In this document: positions 1 through 9,207 of the stretch, piece after piece
How positions within the stretch are numbered: the stretch's first letter is position 1
Layout: the number at the start of each line of letters is the position of its first letter
Origin: Xanthomonas bromi
GTDB lineage: Bacteria; Pseudomonadota; Gammaproteobacteria; Xanthomonadales; Xanthomonadaceae
Length of the DNA: 35,086 bases
NCBI RefSeq assembly: GCF_900092025.1
Contig: NZ_FLTX01000034.1
Span: 1 to 35,086 of the forward strand
Reading direction: 5' to 3'
Translations under genes and position numbers: made by a program
Notes under the pieces: model-generated
Databases searched by the model: none
Seen by the model: only the letters and a program-made list of their open reading frames with translations
Told to the model about the DNA's origin: nothing

Positions 1-103
1 CCTTAGCGCTTTATCCACGGCGTGGACAACGCGAAACACGCACGCGTTTCCGCGCACCGGCCGCGGACACCTGACCGTGCGCGCAGCCGCACAGGAGCTG
101 CGC

Positions 104-1933
104 TTACTCCACCGTCACCGACTTGGCCAGATTCCGCGGTTTGTCCACATCGGTGCCGCGTGCGAGCGCCGTGTGATAGGCCAGCAACTGCACCGGGATG
201 GTATGGATCACCGGCGACAGCACGCCAGCATGGCGTGGCGTACGGATCACGTGCACACCTTCGGATTCGCTGAACTGGCTGTCCTGGTCGGCGAATACGA
301 ACAGCTCGCCGCCCCGTGCGCGCACTTCCTGCATGTTGGATTTGACTTTCTCCAGCAAGCGATCGTTCGGTGCGATCACCACCACCGGCATCGCCGCATC
401 CACCAGTGCCAGCGGGCCGTGCTTCAACTCGCCGGCCGGGTACGCTTCGGCGTGGATATAGGAGATTTCCTTGAGCTTGAGCGCGCCTTCCAGCGCGATC
501 GGGTAATGCAGGCCGCGACCAAGGAACAAGGCGTTCTCTTTCGGCGAGAACCGCTCGGCCCAGGCCATGATCTGCGGCTCAAGGTTCAAGGCGTGCTGCA
601 CGCTGCCGGGCAGGAAGCGCAGCTGCTCCAGATAATCGGCTTCTTCGATATCGCTGACGCGCCCGTGCAACTTGCCCAGCACCACGGTCAGCTGGAACAA
701 CACCGCCAGCTGCGTGGTAAATGCCTTGGTGGACGCCACGCCGATCTCGGCACCGGCACGGGTGTAGCAGACCAGTTCGCTCGCGCGTGGAATCGCACTC
801 TCCGGCACGTTGCAGATGGACAGCGTGTGCAGGTGCCCCAGCAATCTGGCGTATTTCAACGCCTCCATCGTGTCCAGCGTTTCGCCCGACTGCGAGATGG
901 TCACGATCAGATGTTTCGGGTTTGCGTAGGCAGCGCGATAGCGGTATTCGCTGGCAATTTCCACGCTGCAGGGCAGCCCGGCGATGGCTTCGATCCAGTA
1001 GCGCGCGGTCAGGCCGGCGTAGTAGCTGGTACCGCAGGCCAGGATCTGCACGCCTTCGACGTCGCGCAATACCGCTTCGGCAGTGGGCCCGAACAGCGAT
1101 GCCGGGAAGCCCTTTGCATCGATTGCCGCTTCGATGGTGTCGGCCAGCGCGCGCGGCTGTTCGTGGATTTCCTTCTGCATGAAGTGGCGGAACGGGCCCA
1201 GCTCCAGCGAGGCCAGCGACACATCCGACAGATGCAGTGGACGCGCGACCGGCGCATCGTTGCCATCGAAGATGCGCACGCCGTCGCGGCGCAATTCGGC
1301 GGTGTCGCCTTCTTCGAGGAAGATCACCTGGCGCGTGGCCTGCACGACGGCGGAGACATCGGAGGCGACGAAGTTCTCGCCCTCGCCCACGCCGATCAAT
1401 AACGGGCAGCCCATGCGCGCGCAGACGACACGTTCCGGTTCGGCCTGGCTCATCACCGCCAGCGCGTAGGCACCGGTGAGTTCCTTGACGGTGCGCTGCA
1501 GCGCAGTCAACAGATCGCCCGCGCTGCCTAGATGATGATGGATCAGATGCGCGATGACCTCGGTGTCGGTCTGCGACTCGAAGGTGTAGCCGAGCGTGCG
1601 CAGCGTCTCGCGCTGCGCTTCGTGGTTTTCGATGATGCCGTTATGCACCAGCGCCACGCCTGCGCTGATGTGCGGGTGTGCATTGGCTTCGGTCACGCCA
1701 CCGTGGGTGGCCCAGCGCGTATGGCCGATGCCCAGCGTGGCGCCGAAGCGTTCGGCCTGCGCGGCCTGCTCCATCTCGGCCACTCGGCCGGTACGGCGCA
1801 CCCGGCGCACCTGCACGCCGTCGAGCACTGCAATGCCGGAGGAATCGTAGCCGCGGTATTCCAGGCGCTTGAGTCCCTCGATCAGGACCGGGACCACATC
1901 GCGCCCGGCGATCGCTCCGACAATGCCGCACAT
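104..1933 (-). CDS. glmS: Glutamine--fructose-6-phosphate aminotransferase (isomerizing)
   Basis: GlmS makes glucosamine-6-phosphate from fructose-6-phosphate and glutamine, the first committed step to UDP-GlcNAc for peptidoglycan and LPS; it is cytoplasmic. The protein is 609 residues, the same as the E. coli enzyme. It starts [12 protein letters not shown], so Cys2 becomes the N-terminal nucleophile of the class II glutamine amidotransferase domain (about 1-240). Two SIS isomerase domains follow (about 285-600), and the C-terminus ends KSVTVE as in the family. The reading frame is open for 43 codons upstream, but processing requires Cys directly after Met, so the ATG at 1933 is the start. 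glmU lies 7 kb away on the same strand and supplies the later steps. The long leader carries a hexamer array described separately. Identification is certain. Confidence 0.98.
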   Translation of the reverse strand: MCGIVGAIAGRDVVPVLIEGLKRLEYRGYDSSGIAVLDGVQVRRVRRTGRVAEMEQAAQAERFGATLGIGHTRWATHGGVTEANAHPHISAGVALVHNGIIENHEAQRETLRTLGYTFESQTDTEVIAHLIHHHLGSAGDLLTALQRTVKELTGAYALAVMSQAEPERVVCARMGCPLLIGVGEGENFVASDVSAVVQATRQVIFLEEGDTAELRRDGVRIFDGNDAPVARPLHLSDVSLASLELGPFRHFMQKEIHEQPRALADTIEAAIDAKGFPASLFGPTAEAVLRDVEGVQILACGTSYYAGLTARYWIEAIAGLPCSVEIASEYRYRAAYANPKHLIVTISQSGETLDTMEALKYARLLGHLHTLSICNVPESAIPRASELVCYTRAGAEIGVASTKAFTTQLAVLFQLTVVLGKLHGRVSDIEEADYLEQLRFLPGSVQHALNLEPQIMAWAERFSPKENALFLGRGLHYPIALEGALKLKEISYIHAEAYPAGELKHGPLALVDAAMPVVVIAPNDRLLEKVKSNMQEVRARGGELFVFADQDSQFSESEGVHVIRTPRHAGVLSPVIHTIPVQLLAYHTALARGTDVDKPRNLAKSVTVE

Positions 1934-1956
1934 AGGACAACTCTCAGAAAAGAAGT

Positions 1957-2054
1957 CGGACATTTTAGCGTGTCCGCTCTTGTCCGCTCTTGTCCGCTGT
2001 ATGACCTTGCCCGGACAGCGTGTCCGATCCCAGTGTCCGCGGACACTGCGGACA
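1957..2054. promoter_or_regulatory. Array of nine TGTCCG/CGGACA hexamers in the glmS leader
   Basis: TGTCCG occurs at 1971, 1981, 1991, 2021 and 2034. Its complement CGGACA occurs at 1957, 2012, 2040 and 2049. The three copies at 1971-2000 form a strict 10-bp direct repeat (TGTCCGCTCT twice, then TGTCCGCTGT), one helical turn apart. CGGACAgcgTGTCCG (2012-2026) and the perfect 18-bp palindrome CAGTGTCCGCGGACACTG (2031-2048) are inverted pairs. The array lies between the inferred glmS start site and the ATG. This fits a multi-site operator for a repressor, or an RNA structure in the leader. In Pseudomonas a DeoR-family regulator (GlmR) is encoded next to glmS; no such gene is present in this window. 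The function is inferred. Confidence 0.6.
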
Positions 2055-2059
2055 CTGGG

Positions 2060-2088
2060 CATAAAGCGATAAATCCATTCTATTTCAA
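2060..2088 (-). promoter_or_regulatory. Candidate sigma-70 promoter of glmS
   Basis: On the minus strand TTGAAA (2088-2083) is followed after 17 nt by TTTATG (2065-2060). This matches the -35 well and the -10 moderately. The expected start near 2053 gives a leader of about 120 nt containing the whole hexamer array. Confidence 0.4.
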
Positions 2089-2122
2089 TAGCTTGAAGGC
2101 TGGCACACGTCCTGCTTTATCG

Positions 2123-2136
2123 CGGTGACGTCACCG
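2123..2136. promoter_or_regulatory. 14-bp perfect palindrome upstream of the adaptor gene
   Basis: CGGTGACGTCACCG is a perfect inverted repeat ending 12 nt before the ATG at 2149. It may be an operator of the efflux operon or a hairpin hiding its ribosome-binding site; no good Shine-Dalgarno is visible there. The function is inferred from position only. Confidence 0.4.
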
Positions 2137-2148
2137 AGCCAGCCGATC

Positions 2149-3418
2149 ATGATCCGCGATACCTCTGCCCAGGACCAGGTTCTCCGTCCCCCGCCAGGGC
2201 GCGCAGTGGCGCCGTTGGCTGTGGCCCGGCATCGCCGCGGTGGCCGTGTTGGCCGGCATCGGCTGGGCAGTGACTGCGTGGAGCGCCGGCAGCCGCTCGT
2301 TCGACGCCAGCCGGGTGCGCATCGCCGCCGTTACCCAGGGCGAGCTGGTGCGCGACATCGCCGCCGACGGTCGCGTGATCGCCGCCAACAGCCCGGTGCT
2401 GTACGCCATCTCGGCCGGCACGGTGACGCTGAGCGTGGTGGCCGGCGATGTGGTCAAGCAGGGCCAGGAACTGGCACGCGTCGACAGCCCGGAGTTGCGT
2501 AGCAAGCTGGCGCAGGAGCAGGCCACCCTGGCCGGCCTGGAAGCCGAATCCAGCCGTGCCGCGCTGGATGCAACCCTGGCGCGTGCCAACGCCAGCAAGC
2601 TCACCGACCAGGCCATGATCGACAAGCAGGCCGCCGCGCGCGACCTGGAACGCTACCAGCGCGGCTTTGATGGCGGTGCGGTGCCGCAGGTGGAGTTGGC
2701 CAAGGCGCAGGACACCTTGAAGAAGACCGACATCGATCTGCAGCATGCCCAGCGCGATGCGGTGCTCAAGAGCCAGGGCGCGGACCTGGACTCGCGCAAC
2801 AAGCGCCTGCTGGCCGACCGCCAGCGTGCCGTGGTGGCCGAGGTGCAGCGCCAGGTGGACGCGCTCACCCTGCTGGCGCCATTCGATGGCCAGGTCGGCC
2901 AGGTGCAGGCGGTGCAGCACACCCAGGTCGCTGCGAACGCGCCGATTCTGGGCGTGGTTGACCTGTCCAAGTTCGAAGTCGAGATCAAGGTGCCGGAAAG
3001 TTTCGCGCGCGATCTGGCGATCGGCATGCCGGCCCAGCTCACCAGCGGCAGCGGCGAACCGTTCCCGGGCGCCATCTCGGCCGTGTCGCCGGAAGTGGTC
3101 ACCGGCGAGGTCACCGCGCGCATTCGCTTCACCGACAAGCAGCCGCCGGGTCTGCGCCAGAGCCAGCGCATGAGTGCGCGCGTAGTCATGGACACGCGCC
3201 GCAACGTGCTTAAAGTCGAACGCGGCCCGTTTGTCGAACAATCCGGTGGCAATTACGCCTACGTCATGGATGGCAACACCGCGGTGCGCCGCCCGGTCAA
3301 GCTCGGTGTCAGCAGCCTGGGCGAAGTGCAGGTGTTGTCCGGCCTGCAGGCAGGCGACCGCGTGGTGGTCTCCGGCGCAGACAACTTTGGCGACGCAGCG
3401 CGCGTCACCGTCCACTGA
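2149..3418 (+). pseudogene. MacA/HlyD-type efflux periplasmic adaptor, probably frameshifted near the N-terminus
   Basis: The main frame encodes a membrane-fusion adaptor. It has an N-terminal membrane segment (WPGIAAVAVLAGIGWAV), a lipoyl half-motif, a coiled-coil hairpin rich in Ala, Gln and Lys, a second lipoyl half (APFDGQVGQV) and a beta-barrel domain ending in VTVH. Such adaptors link a MacB-like ABC exporter to an outer-membrane channel. The natural start looks like ATG 2149 (MIRDTSAQDQVL), but that frame turns into Arg-rich nonsense. The membrane-segment frame has a stop at 2150 and no ATG, only a GTG at 2240 without a ribosome-binding site. A loss of two bases near 2178-2190 (for example TC from a TC repeat) would restore one frame. 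If translation begins at GTG 2240, a 392-residue protein with a shortened anchor could still be made. Next gene downstream: the ATPase, 47 nt away. Confidence 0.65.
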
Positions 3419-3465
3419 TTCAGTCATTCCACCTCGTCGCACTCTTCTTCGCAAAGGAATCGGCA

Positions 3466-4262
<797 letters not shown>

Positions 4263-5551
4263 TGGTGCTGGCCATCGCGCTGGGCATCGGTGCGAGCATG
4301 ACGACGTTGACGGTGTTCTATGTGTTGTCGGGCGATCCGATCCCGCAGAAGAGCGACCGGTTGTTCAATGTGCTCGTCGACCCAAAACCGAAGGCCGGTT
4401 TTCAGCCAGGCGAAAAGCCGGATGACCAAGTAACCCGCTTCGATGCCGAAGCGCTATTACGTGAAAAGCGTGCCAAACGCCAAGCCCTGATGACCGGTGG
4501 GCAAGTAGCCATCGAGCCAGACAAGAACGGCATCGCCGCGTTCAAGTCGGAGGCTCGCTTTACTTCAGCCGACTTCTTCCCGATGTTCGAACACCGTTCC
4601 TGTACGGACAGGCTTGGTCAGCCGGCAGCGACGAAAAAAACGAACGCGTTGCCGTCATCACCAAGAAACTCAACGACAAACTGTTCGACGGTGGCAACAG
4701 CGTGGGCCGCGATTTGCGCATGGACAAGAGCACCTTCCGCATCGTTGGCGTGCTCAACGAATGGAAGGTCAATCCGCGTTTCTATGACCTCAGCAATAGC
4801 TACGGCTCAGACGAGCAGGTGTATTTACCGTTCTCCGTCGCAATTGATCTGAAGATGGATCATTACGGTGGCATGAACTGCTACGGCAAGAGCGATAACA
4901 GCGATCAGACTGCGCTCAACGCGTCTTGCACATGGATGCAGTATTGGGTGGAGCTGGAGAGCCCGGCAAAGACCAGCGACTACAGAGCCTACCTGGACAA
5001 CTATTCCGATCAGCAACGCGCCGCGGGGCGTTTCGAACGACCGAACAATACCCGCCTTCGCAATGTGATGGAGTGGCTGGAGTACAAAAAGGTGGTTCCC
5101 AGCGACGTCCGCTTGCAGTTATGGCTGGCAATGGGTTTCTTGTTGGTCTGTCTGCTCAATACCGTTGGTCTGTTGCTGGCCAAGTTTCTGCGCCGCAGTG
5201 GCGAGATTGGTGTGCGTCGCGCCCTGGGCGCCTCACGCGGCGCCATCTTTGCGCAGTGCCTGGTCGAAGCCGGAACCATCGGACTGGCAGGCGGCATTGC
5301 AGGCCTTGGGTTGGCATGGTTGGGATTGTGGGTGGTGCGCCAACAACCCGTCGACTACGCCAAGCTTGCGCATCTGGATCCGACCATGCTGTTGCTTACC
5401 TTCGTATTGGCGCTGGTTGCCAGTCTGCTGGCCGGCTTGCTGCCCTCCTGGCGCGCCATCCAGGTCACGCCCGCGCTACAGCTCAAAGCGTCCTGACCAA
5501 CATGCCCACCGTGCTGCGGCGGGCACGGCCTCTTATCCCAAGGTACCGCCC

Positions 5552-5875
5552 ATGGACATCCGACCCATCGTTTCCACCTGGTGCCGCCACAAGACCGCAG
5601 CAGCCTTGATCGTTCTCGAAATCGCACTCCCCTGCGCGATCATCTGCAATTCCCTGTTTTTGATCGGCAACCGCATCGAAACGCTGCAGCAGCCCAGCGG
5701 CATCGCCGAATCAGAACTGGTCAGCATCCAGCTCGGGGGCATCGGCACTCAGGTCAATGCAGAAGCGCGCACACGTGAAGACCTGGCAGCACTCCGTAAC
5801 CTGCCCGGTGTCCGCAGCGCGACCGTCGTCAATCAGATTCCGTTTGTTCACTAATCTTGGAACAGCAGTGTCTCT
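5552..5875 (+). pseudogene. FtsX/MacB-like ABC permease 2, 5' remnant cut by the IS
   Basis: ATG 5552 starts MDIRPIVSTWCRHKTAAALI, an N-terminal membrane segment followed by the beginning of a MacB periplasmic domain (REDLAALRNLPGVRSATVVNQIPFVH). An in-frame TAA lies at 5852-5854. Past it the same frame still reads plausible family sequence (SWNSSVSL) up to the left end of the IS at about 5876. This suggests that the stop is a later nonsense mutation, not the original end. Only about 100 of roughly 400 residues remain; the rest is absent on the far side of the IS. MacB-like operons with two separate permeases are common in Xanthomonas-type genomes (family knowledge). Confidence 0.8.
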
Positions 5876-5896
5876 CTTAGAGCGGCTAACAAAACC
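5876..5896 (+). repeat. Left terminal inverted repeat of the IS
   Basis: This 21-bp stretch is the perfect reverse complement of 6728-6748. The core AGAGCGGCTAACAAAACC (5879-5896) is the conservative IS end. Confidence 0.85.
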
Positions 5897-5932
5897 ATTG
5901 AATTCTGTCGAACCGGCGGCATCATTGCCGGC

Positions 5933-6738
5933 ATAAAACGTCGCAACGAGATCCCAACTGCGCTGTGGAAGCGCATCGAACCACTGATTCCGCAGGTCAA
6001 GCCTTCCCCCAAAGGTGGACGACCTCGTGTCAGTAATCAGCAGGCCCTCAACGGCATCGTCTACGTGCTGCGCACGGGCATTGCGTGGGAAGACCTGCCT
6101 TCGGAACTTGGCGATGGCAGCGGCATGACCTGCTGGCGGCGGTTGCGTGATTGGCAAGCCAGCGGGGGGTGGCATCGTCTGCATCAGGTGTTGCTGACCG
6201 AGCGACGTCCCGCCGACACACTGGATCTGAGCCGAGCAAGTCTGGACGCCGCCAGCGTGGCCTCCCCCCGGGGGGCCCGTATACAGGGCCAAACCCGACC
6301 GATCGCGGCAAACTCGGCAGCAAACGGCATCTGATCGTTGATCGCAACGGCGTGCCGCTGGCTGTGTGCGTCACCGGTGCCAATCGACACGACTCGGTCG
6401 CGTTCGAAGAAGTGCTTGATGCATTGCCTGCGATCGGTGGAAAACCAGGGCATGCGCGACGCTATCCACGCAAACTGCATGCCGACAAGGCTTACGACAT
6501 CGACCGTTGCCGCAACGCCCTCAAGCAGCGCGGCATCATTGCGCAGATTGCTCGCAAGGGCATCGAACGCAACGACCGCCTGGGCCAGCACTGCTGGGTC
6601 CTCAAGCGCACGCACGCTTGGTTTGCCGGCATGGGCAAGCTGCGTATCCGCTTCGAACGCCGCATCGATATCCACTTGGCGTTGCTCTCGCTTGCATGCT
6701 CCATCATCTGCTTACGCATGCTTCCTGGGTTTTGTTAG
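5933..6738 (+). pseudogene. IS5-family transposase in two frames, catalytically dead
   Basis: Frame A reads KRRNEIPTALWKRIEPLIP and on through GIVYVLRTGIAWEDLPSE to SVASPRG, ending at 6334. Frame B continues from GGPYTGPNPTDRGKLGSKRH to the C-terminus LRMLPGFC at 6738. They meet at a CCCCCCGGGGGG tract (6264-6275), where a -1 shift on G6 joins them; this family is known for such frameshifting. Three things suggest that this copy cannot transpose. There is no ATG, GTG or TTG ahead of the conserved N-terminus, only ATA at 5933. The position that is normally Glu in the R-W-V-V-E-R-T catalytic motif is Lys (AAG, 6604-6606). The Arg three residues before that position's motif is Cys. The DDE assignment rests on family knowledge. 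Confidence 0.8.
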
Positions 6739-6748
6739 CCGCTCTAAG
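6728..6748 (-). repeat. Right terminal inverted repeat of the IS
   Basis: Perfect inverted copy of the left end. It contains the transposase stop codon TAG at 6736-6738. Confidence 0.85.
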
Positions 6749-7937
6749 CCGCGCTACTGCGCCGATGCGTTCGCTGTTTCGTGCGCTGGCTGGCACCACC
6801 AGCAGCTATCGCGATGGGGAGTACAACTTCGGTGTGTATTGGCGCGGCAACGACGAACTGGCGCAACCGGTACAGGCGCATGCCGAACTGGGCGATGTGC
6901 TGCGCGCACAACGAAGCCATCTGGTACAGCGCGAGCTGATGCTCGACACCATGTTGCAGAACACACCGGTGGCCATGCTGCTGGTCGTCGCCGGCGGCGA
7001 TGGCCTGCGCCGGATCGGGTTTTCCAATGACGCTGCACGCAAACTGCTGTATGACGGACGCAAGCTTGAAGGCCAGCATCTGGACGATGTGCTCGGCCGC
7101 ATGCCGTCCGAATTGCGCGATTCCCTGGCCCGCGGTGGCGACTGTCTGTTCGCGGTGCGCGAAGACGGCGATGACGAAGAAGACGAGCGGATCTACCATC
7201 TGTCGCGGCGCAGCTTTCACATCAACGGGCGCGGACACGAGCTGTTGCTGATCCGCACGTTGACCAACGAGTTGCGCCGCCAGGAAGTGAAGACCTGGAA
7301 AAAAGTCATCCGCGTGATCAGCCACGAATTGAATAACTCGCGGGCACCGATCGCCTCGCTGGCGCATTCCGGTGCCGAACTACTGCGCCGCGAACGCATC
7401 GATCGGCTGGGCACCGTGTTCGAAACCATCGAGGAGCGCGCGCGTCACCTGGAAGGCTTCATCCGTGGCTATGCGCGCTTTGCCAAATTGCCGCAACCGC
7501 AGCTGCAGACCATCGAATGGGCGCCGTTTCTGCAGCGGCTGCAGCAACAGATTCCGTTCCAGCTGCAGGGCACGCTCATCGATGTCTCCAGCCGGATCGA
7601 TGCAGCGCAGGTCGAACAGGCGCTGCTCAATCTGCTCAAAAATGCGCACGAAGCCTGCAGCGAAGCGCAGCCGCCCAACAGCGACGTCGCCTTGCGGGTG
7701 ACGCGCGTGCCGCAGTGGCTGCGCATCGAAGTGCTCGACCGTGGCAACGGCATGAACGAGGCGGTGCTGCATAACGCACTGATGCCGTTCTATTCGACCA
7801 AGCGCAATGGCACAGGGCTTGGCCTGGCACTCACCCGCGAAATCGCCGAAGCGCATGGCGGACGCATCTCGCTACATAACCGCGAACACGGCGGCTTGTG
7901 CGTCACCTTGCTGCTGCCGGCTGCGGCGGCTGGCTAG
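6749..7937 (+). pseudogene. NtrB/NtrY-like sensor histidine kinase, 5' truncated
   Basis: The frame is open from the IS edge and the first ATG is at 6765, giving at most 390 residues. It begins in the linker after the last membrane helix (RSLFRALAGTTSSYRDG). Then come a PAS-like segment (about 60-165), the phospho-acceptor motif around His187 (RVISHELNNSRAPI), the N box (ALLNLLKNAHEA), G1 (VLDRGNGMN), the F box (FYSTKRNGTGLGLAL) and the C-terminus at 7937. The sensing membrane domain is gone, and no response regulator gene is present nearby. In such operons kinase and regulator usually control the adjacent exporter. The catalytic core is intact, so a soluble unregulated kinase could be produced if the ATG at 6765 is used. 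No good ribosome-binding site is seen there. Confidence 0.8.
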
Positions 7938-8135
7938 TTCGCTGCAAGCGCCTGGCATGCGGATCTCGACGACTCCTGCCCGATGCCTCTGGCATGCGAC
8001 CGATCCTTGCACCGACCAGAGCGAGCGCCAGCAGACGCGCAGCTTGCAATGCGGCGGCGAACTGTCCGGCCATTGGCCCGGCCAGCACGCCAGCGGCGCC
8101 GGCAGCCTCTGCCGAGCAGTCGCCGATCGCCGCGA

Positions 8136-9107
8136 TCAGTTGCCGCGCAACGTTCCGCGTTCTTCGATCCGCGGTTGTTTCAACGCACCGCAGGCATCGT
8201 CCGCACCGCTGGTACCGGTGGCGGCGATGACGCCGTAATAACCGGCTCCCACGGTATTGTCGACGAACTGCCCACCTTGCGAAGGGCATTCGCCATCGGG
8301 CTTGATCCAGTCCGAAAACGCCGCGTACTTGCCGGCCCGCACGAAACGGTTCGCCGCCACGTAGGTGTTGTCGGAAGCATCGCGGGTACGCACGGCATCG
8401 CCGTTGACGTCGGTGAAGGTATTGCCTTCGATGCGGTTGCCGGAGGAGTGGCGCGCCAGGTAGATCGCATGCACGAAGCCCGAGGTCCTGGTGTCGTTTT
8501 CGATCGACACGAAGCGATTGCGTTCGATGCGGTTGTCGCGCGAGTTCTGCAAGCGGATCGCCGCGAACGAATAGGCGGCCTCAGTGCTGCTGCCATGCAG
8601 GCCACCGATCCGCTCGAAGGTCATCGAGCGGATGACGTTGCCGCTGTTGCCGTCCGCGCTGCGCTTGCTGCTGCCCAGGTCCATCGCCATCCAGTAATTG
8701 CTGATCTTCAAACCGGCGAAGGTCAGCCGGGTGGCCGCATCGCCGCCGCCCTTCAGCGTGAACCAGGTCGCGCCACCGCGTCCGTCGAACCACGGCGGCG
8801 CGGCAGCATCGGGGGCAGCGATGAAACGAATGGATGCCCCGTTGGTGAATGTCCATTGCACCGATTGCCGCAGATACGTGCCTGCGGCAATCACCACGTC
8901 CACCGCGCCGCTGGGCCGCTGCTCGAACAACCGCTGCTGGGCGGCCGCCAGACTCCGCAACGCGGTCGCGGCGCTGGTGCCTGCCGCCGCATCGTTGCCG
9001 TCCGGCGCCAGATACAGACGGTAGGTCTGCGCATGGGCCGCACTTGGCAGCACTGCCGCCAATAGCGGCAGTAACATCGCCAGCAACGCGTAACGTGCCT
9101 TTTGCAT
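8136..9107 (-). CDS. Exported right-handed beta-helix protein
   Basis: This is a 323-residue protein with a clear signal peptide (MQKARYALLAMLLPLLAAVLPSAAHA, cleavage before QTYRLYLAPDG). The segment YLAPDGNDAAAGTSAATALRS is the usual opening of pectate-lyase-fold proteins of the DUF1565 kind. Later repeats of the N-R-I-E-G/R-N type (NRIERNRF, NRIEGNTF, NTYVAANRF) are the turns of a parallel beta-helix. It probably acts in the periplasm or outside the cell on a polysaccharide. Catalytic residues cannot be assigned, so lyase or hydrolase activity is unproven. ATG 9107 was chosen over an ATG 14 codons upstream because it starts the signal peptide. It ends about 200 nt from the kinase remnant, which converges on it; that gap shows no gene. 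Confidence 0.8.
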   Translation of the reverse strand: MQKARYALLAMLLPLLAAVLPSAAHAQTYRLYLAPDGNDAAAGTSAATALRSLAAAQQRLFEQRPSGAVDVVIAAGTYLRQSVQWTFTNGASIRFIAAPDAAAPPWFDGRGGATWFTLKGGGDAATRLTFAGLKISNYWMAMDLGSSKRSADGNSGNVIRSMTFERIGGLHGSSTEAAYSFAAIRLQNSRDNRIERNRFVSIENDTRTSGFVHAIYLARHSSGNRIEGNTFTDVNGDAVRTRDASDNTYVAANRFVRAGKYAAFSDWIKPDGECPSQGGQFVDNTVGAGYYGVIAATGTSGADDACGALKQPRIEERGTLRGN

Positions 9108-9207
9108 CGTGCACCTCGTGATCGGTCGTGACGGGCGTGGCCTGTGCATGGCGCAACTGCCCGCCCTTGCGGCGACATGCAGCCAAGCCGCACGCCTGGA
9201 AAGAACG

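Larger units (their letters stand above)
5876..6748 (+). mobile_element. IS5-family insertion sequence (IS427-like layout), inactive copy
   Basis: A roughly 870-bp element is bounded by perfect inverted repeats. CTTAGAGCGGCTAAC... (5876-5896) is matched by its reverse complement at 6728-6748. The outermost 2-3 bases may be target rather than IS, since TA flanks both ends. It encodes one transposase split over two frames, with the stop codon inside the right repeat, as in small IS5-family elements. The left flank is permease 2 and the right flank is the middle of a kinase gene. The sequence between these genes has therefore been lost, presumably by IS-adjacent deletion or by recombination between two copies. 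The exact ISfinder name was not determined. Confidence 0.9.

Noticed and set aside
81..103. Inverted repeat GCGCAGC...GCTGCGC at the glmS stop as a terminator
   Set aside because: Seven-bp stem, nine-nt loop, and no U-tract follows in the minus direction.
77..1402. 441-codon open frame opposite glmS
   Set aside because: Antisense shadow of a certain gene in high-GC DNA; composition rich in His, Gln and Arg, no family motif.
1934..2148. glmS ribozyme in the glmS leader
   Set aside because: Ribozyme core not recognised; this class is typical of Gram-positive bacteria. The leader is explained by the hexamer array.
5878..6746. TA at both IS ends as a target-site duplication
   Set aside because: The flanks come from different genes after a deletion, and the TA is also part of the extended inverted repeat, so it cannot be counted as evidence.
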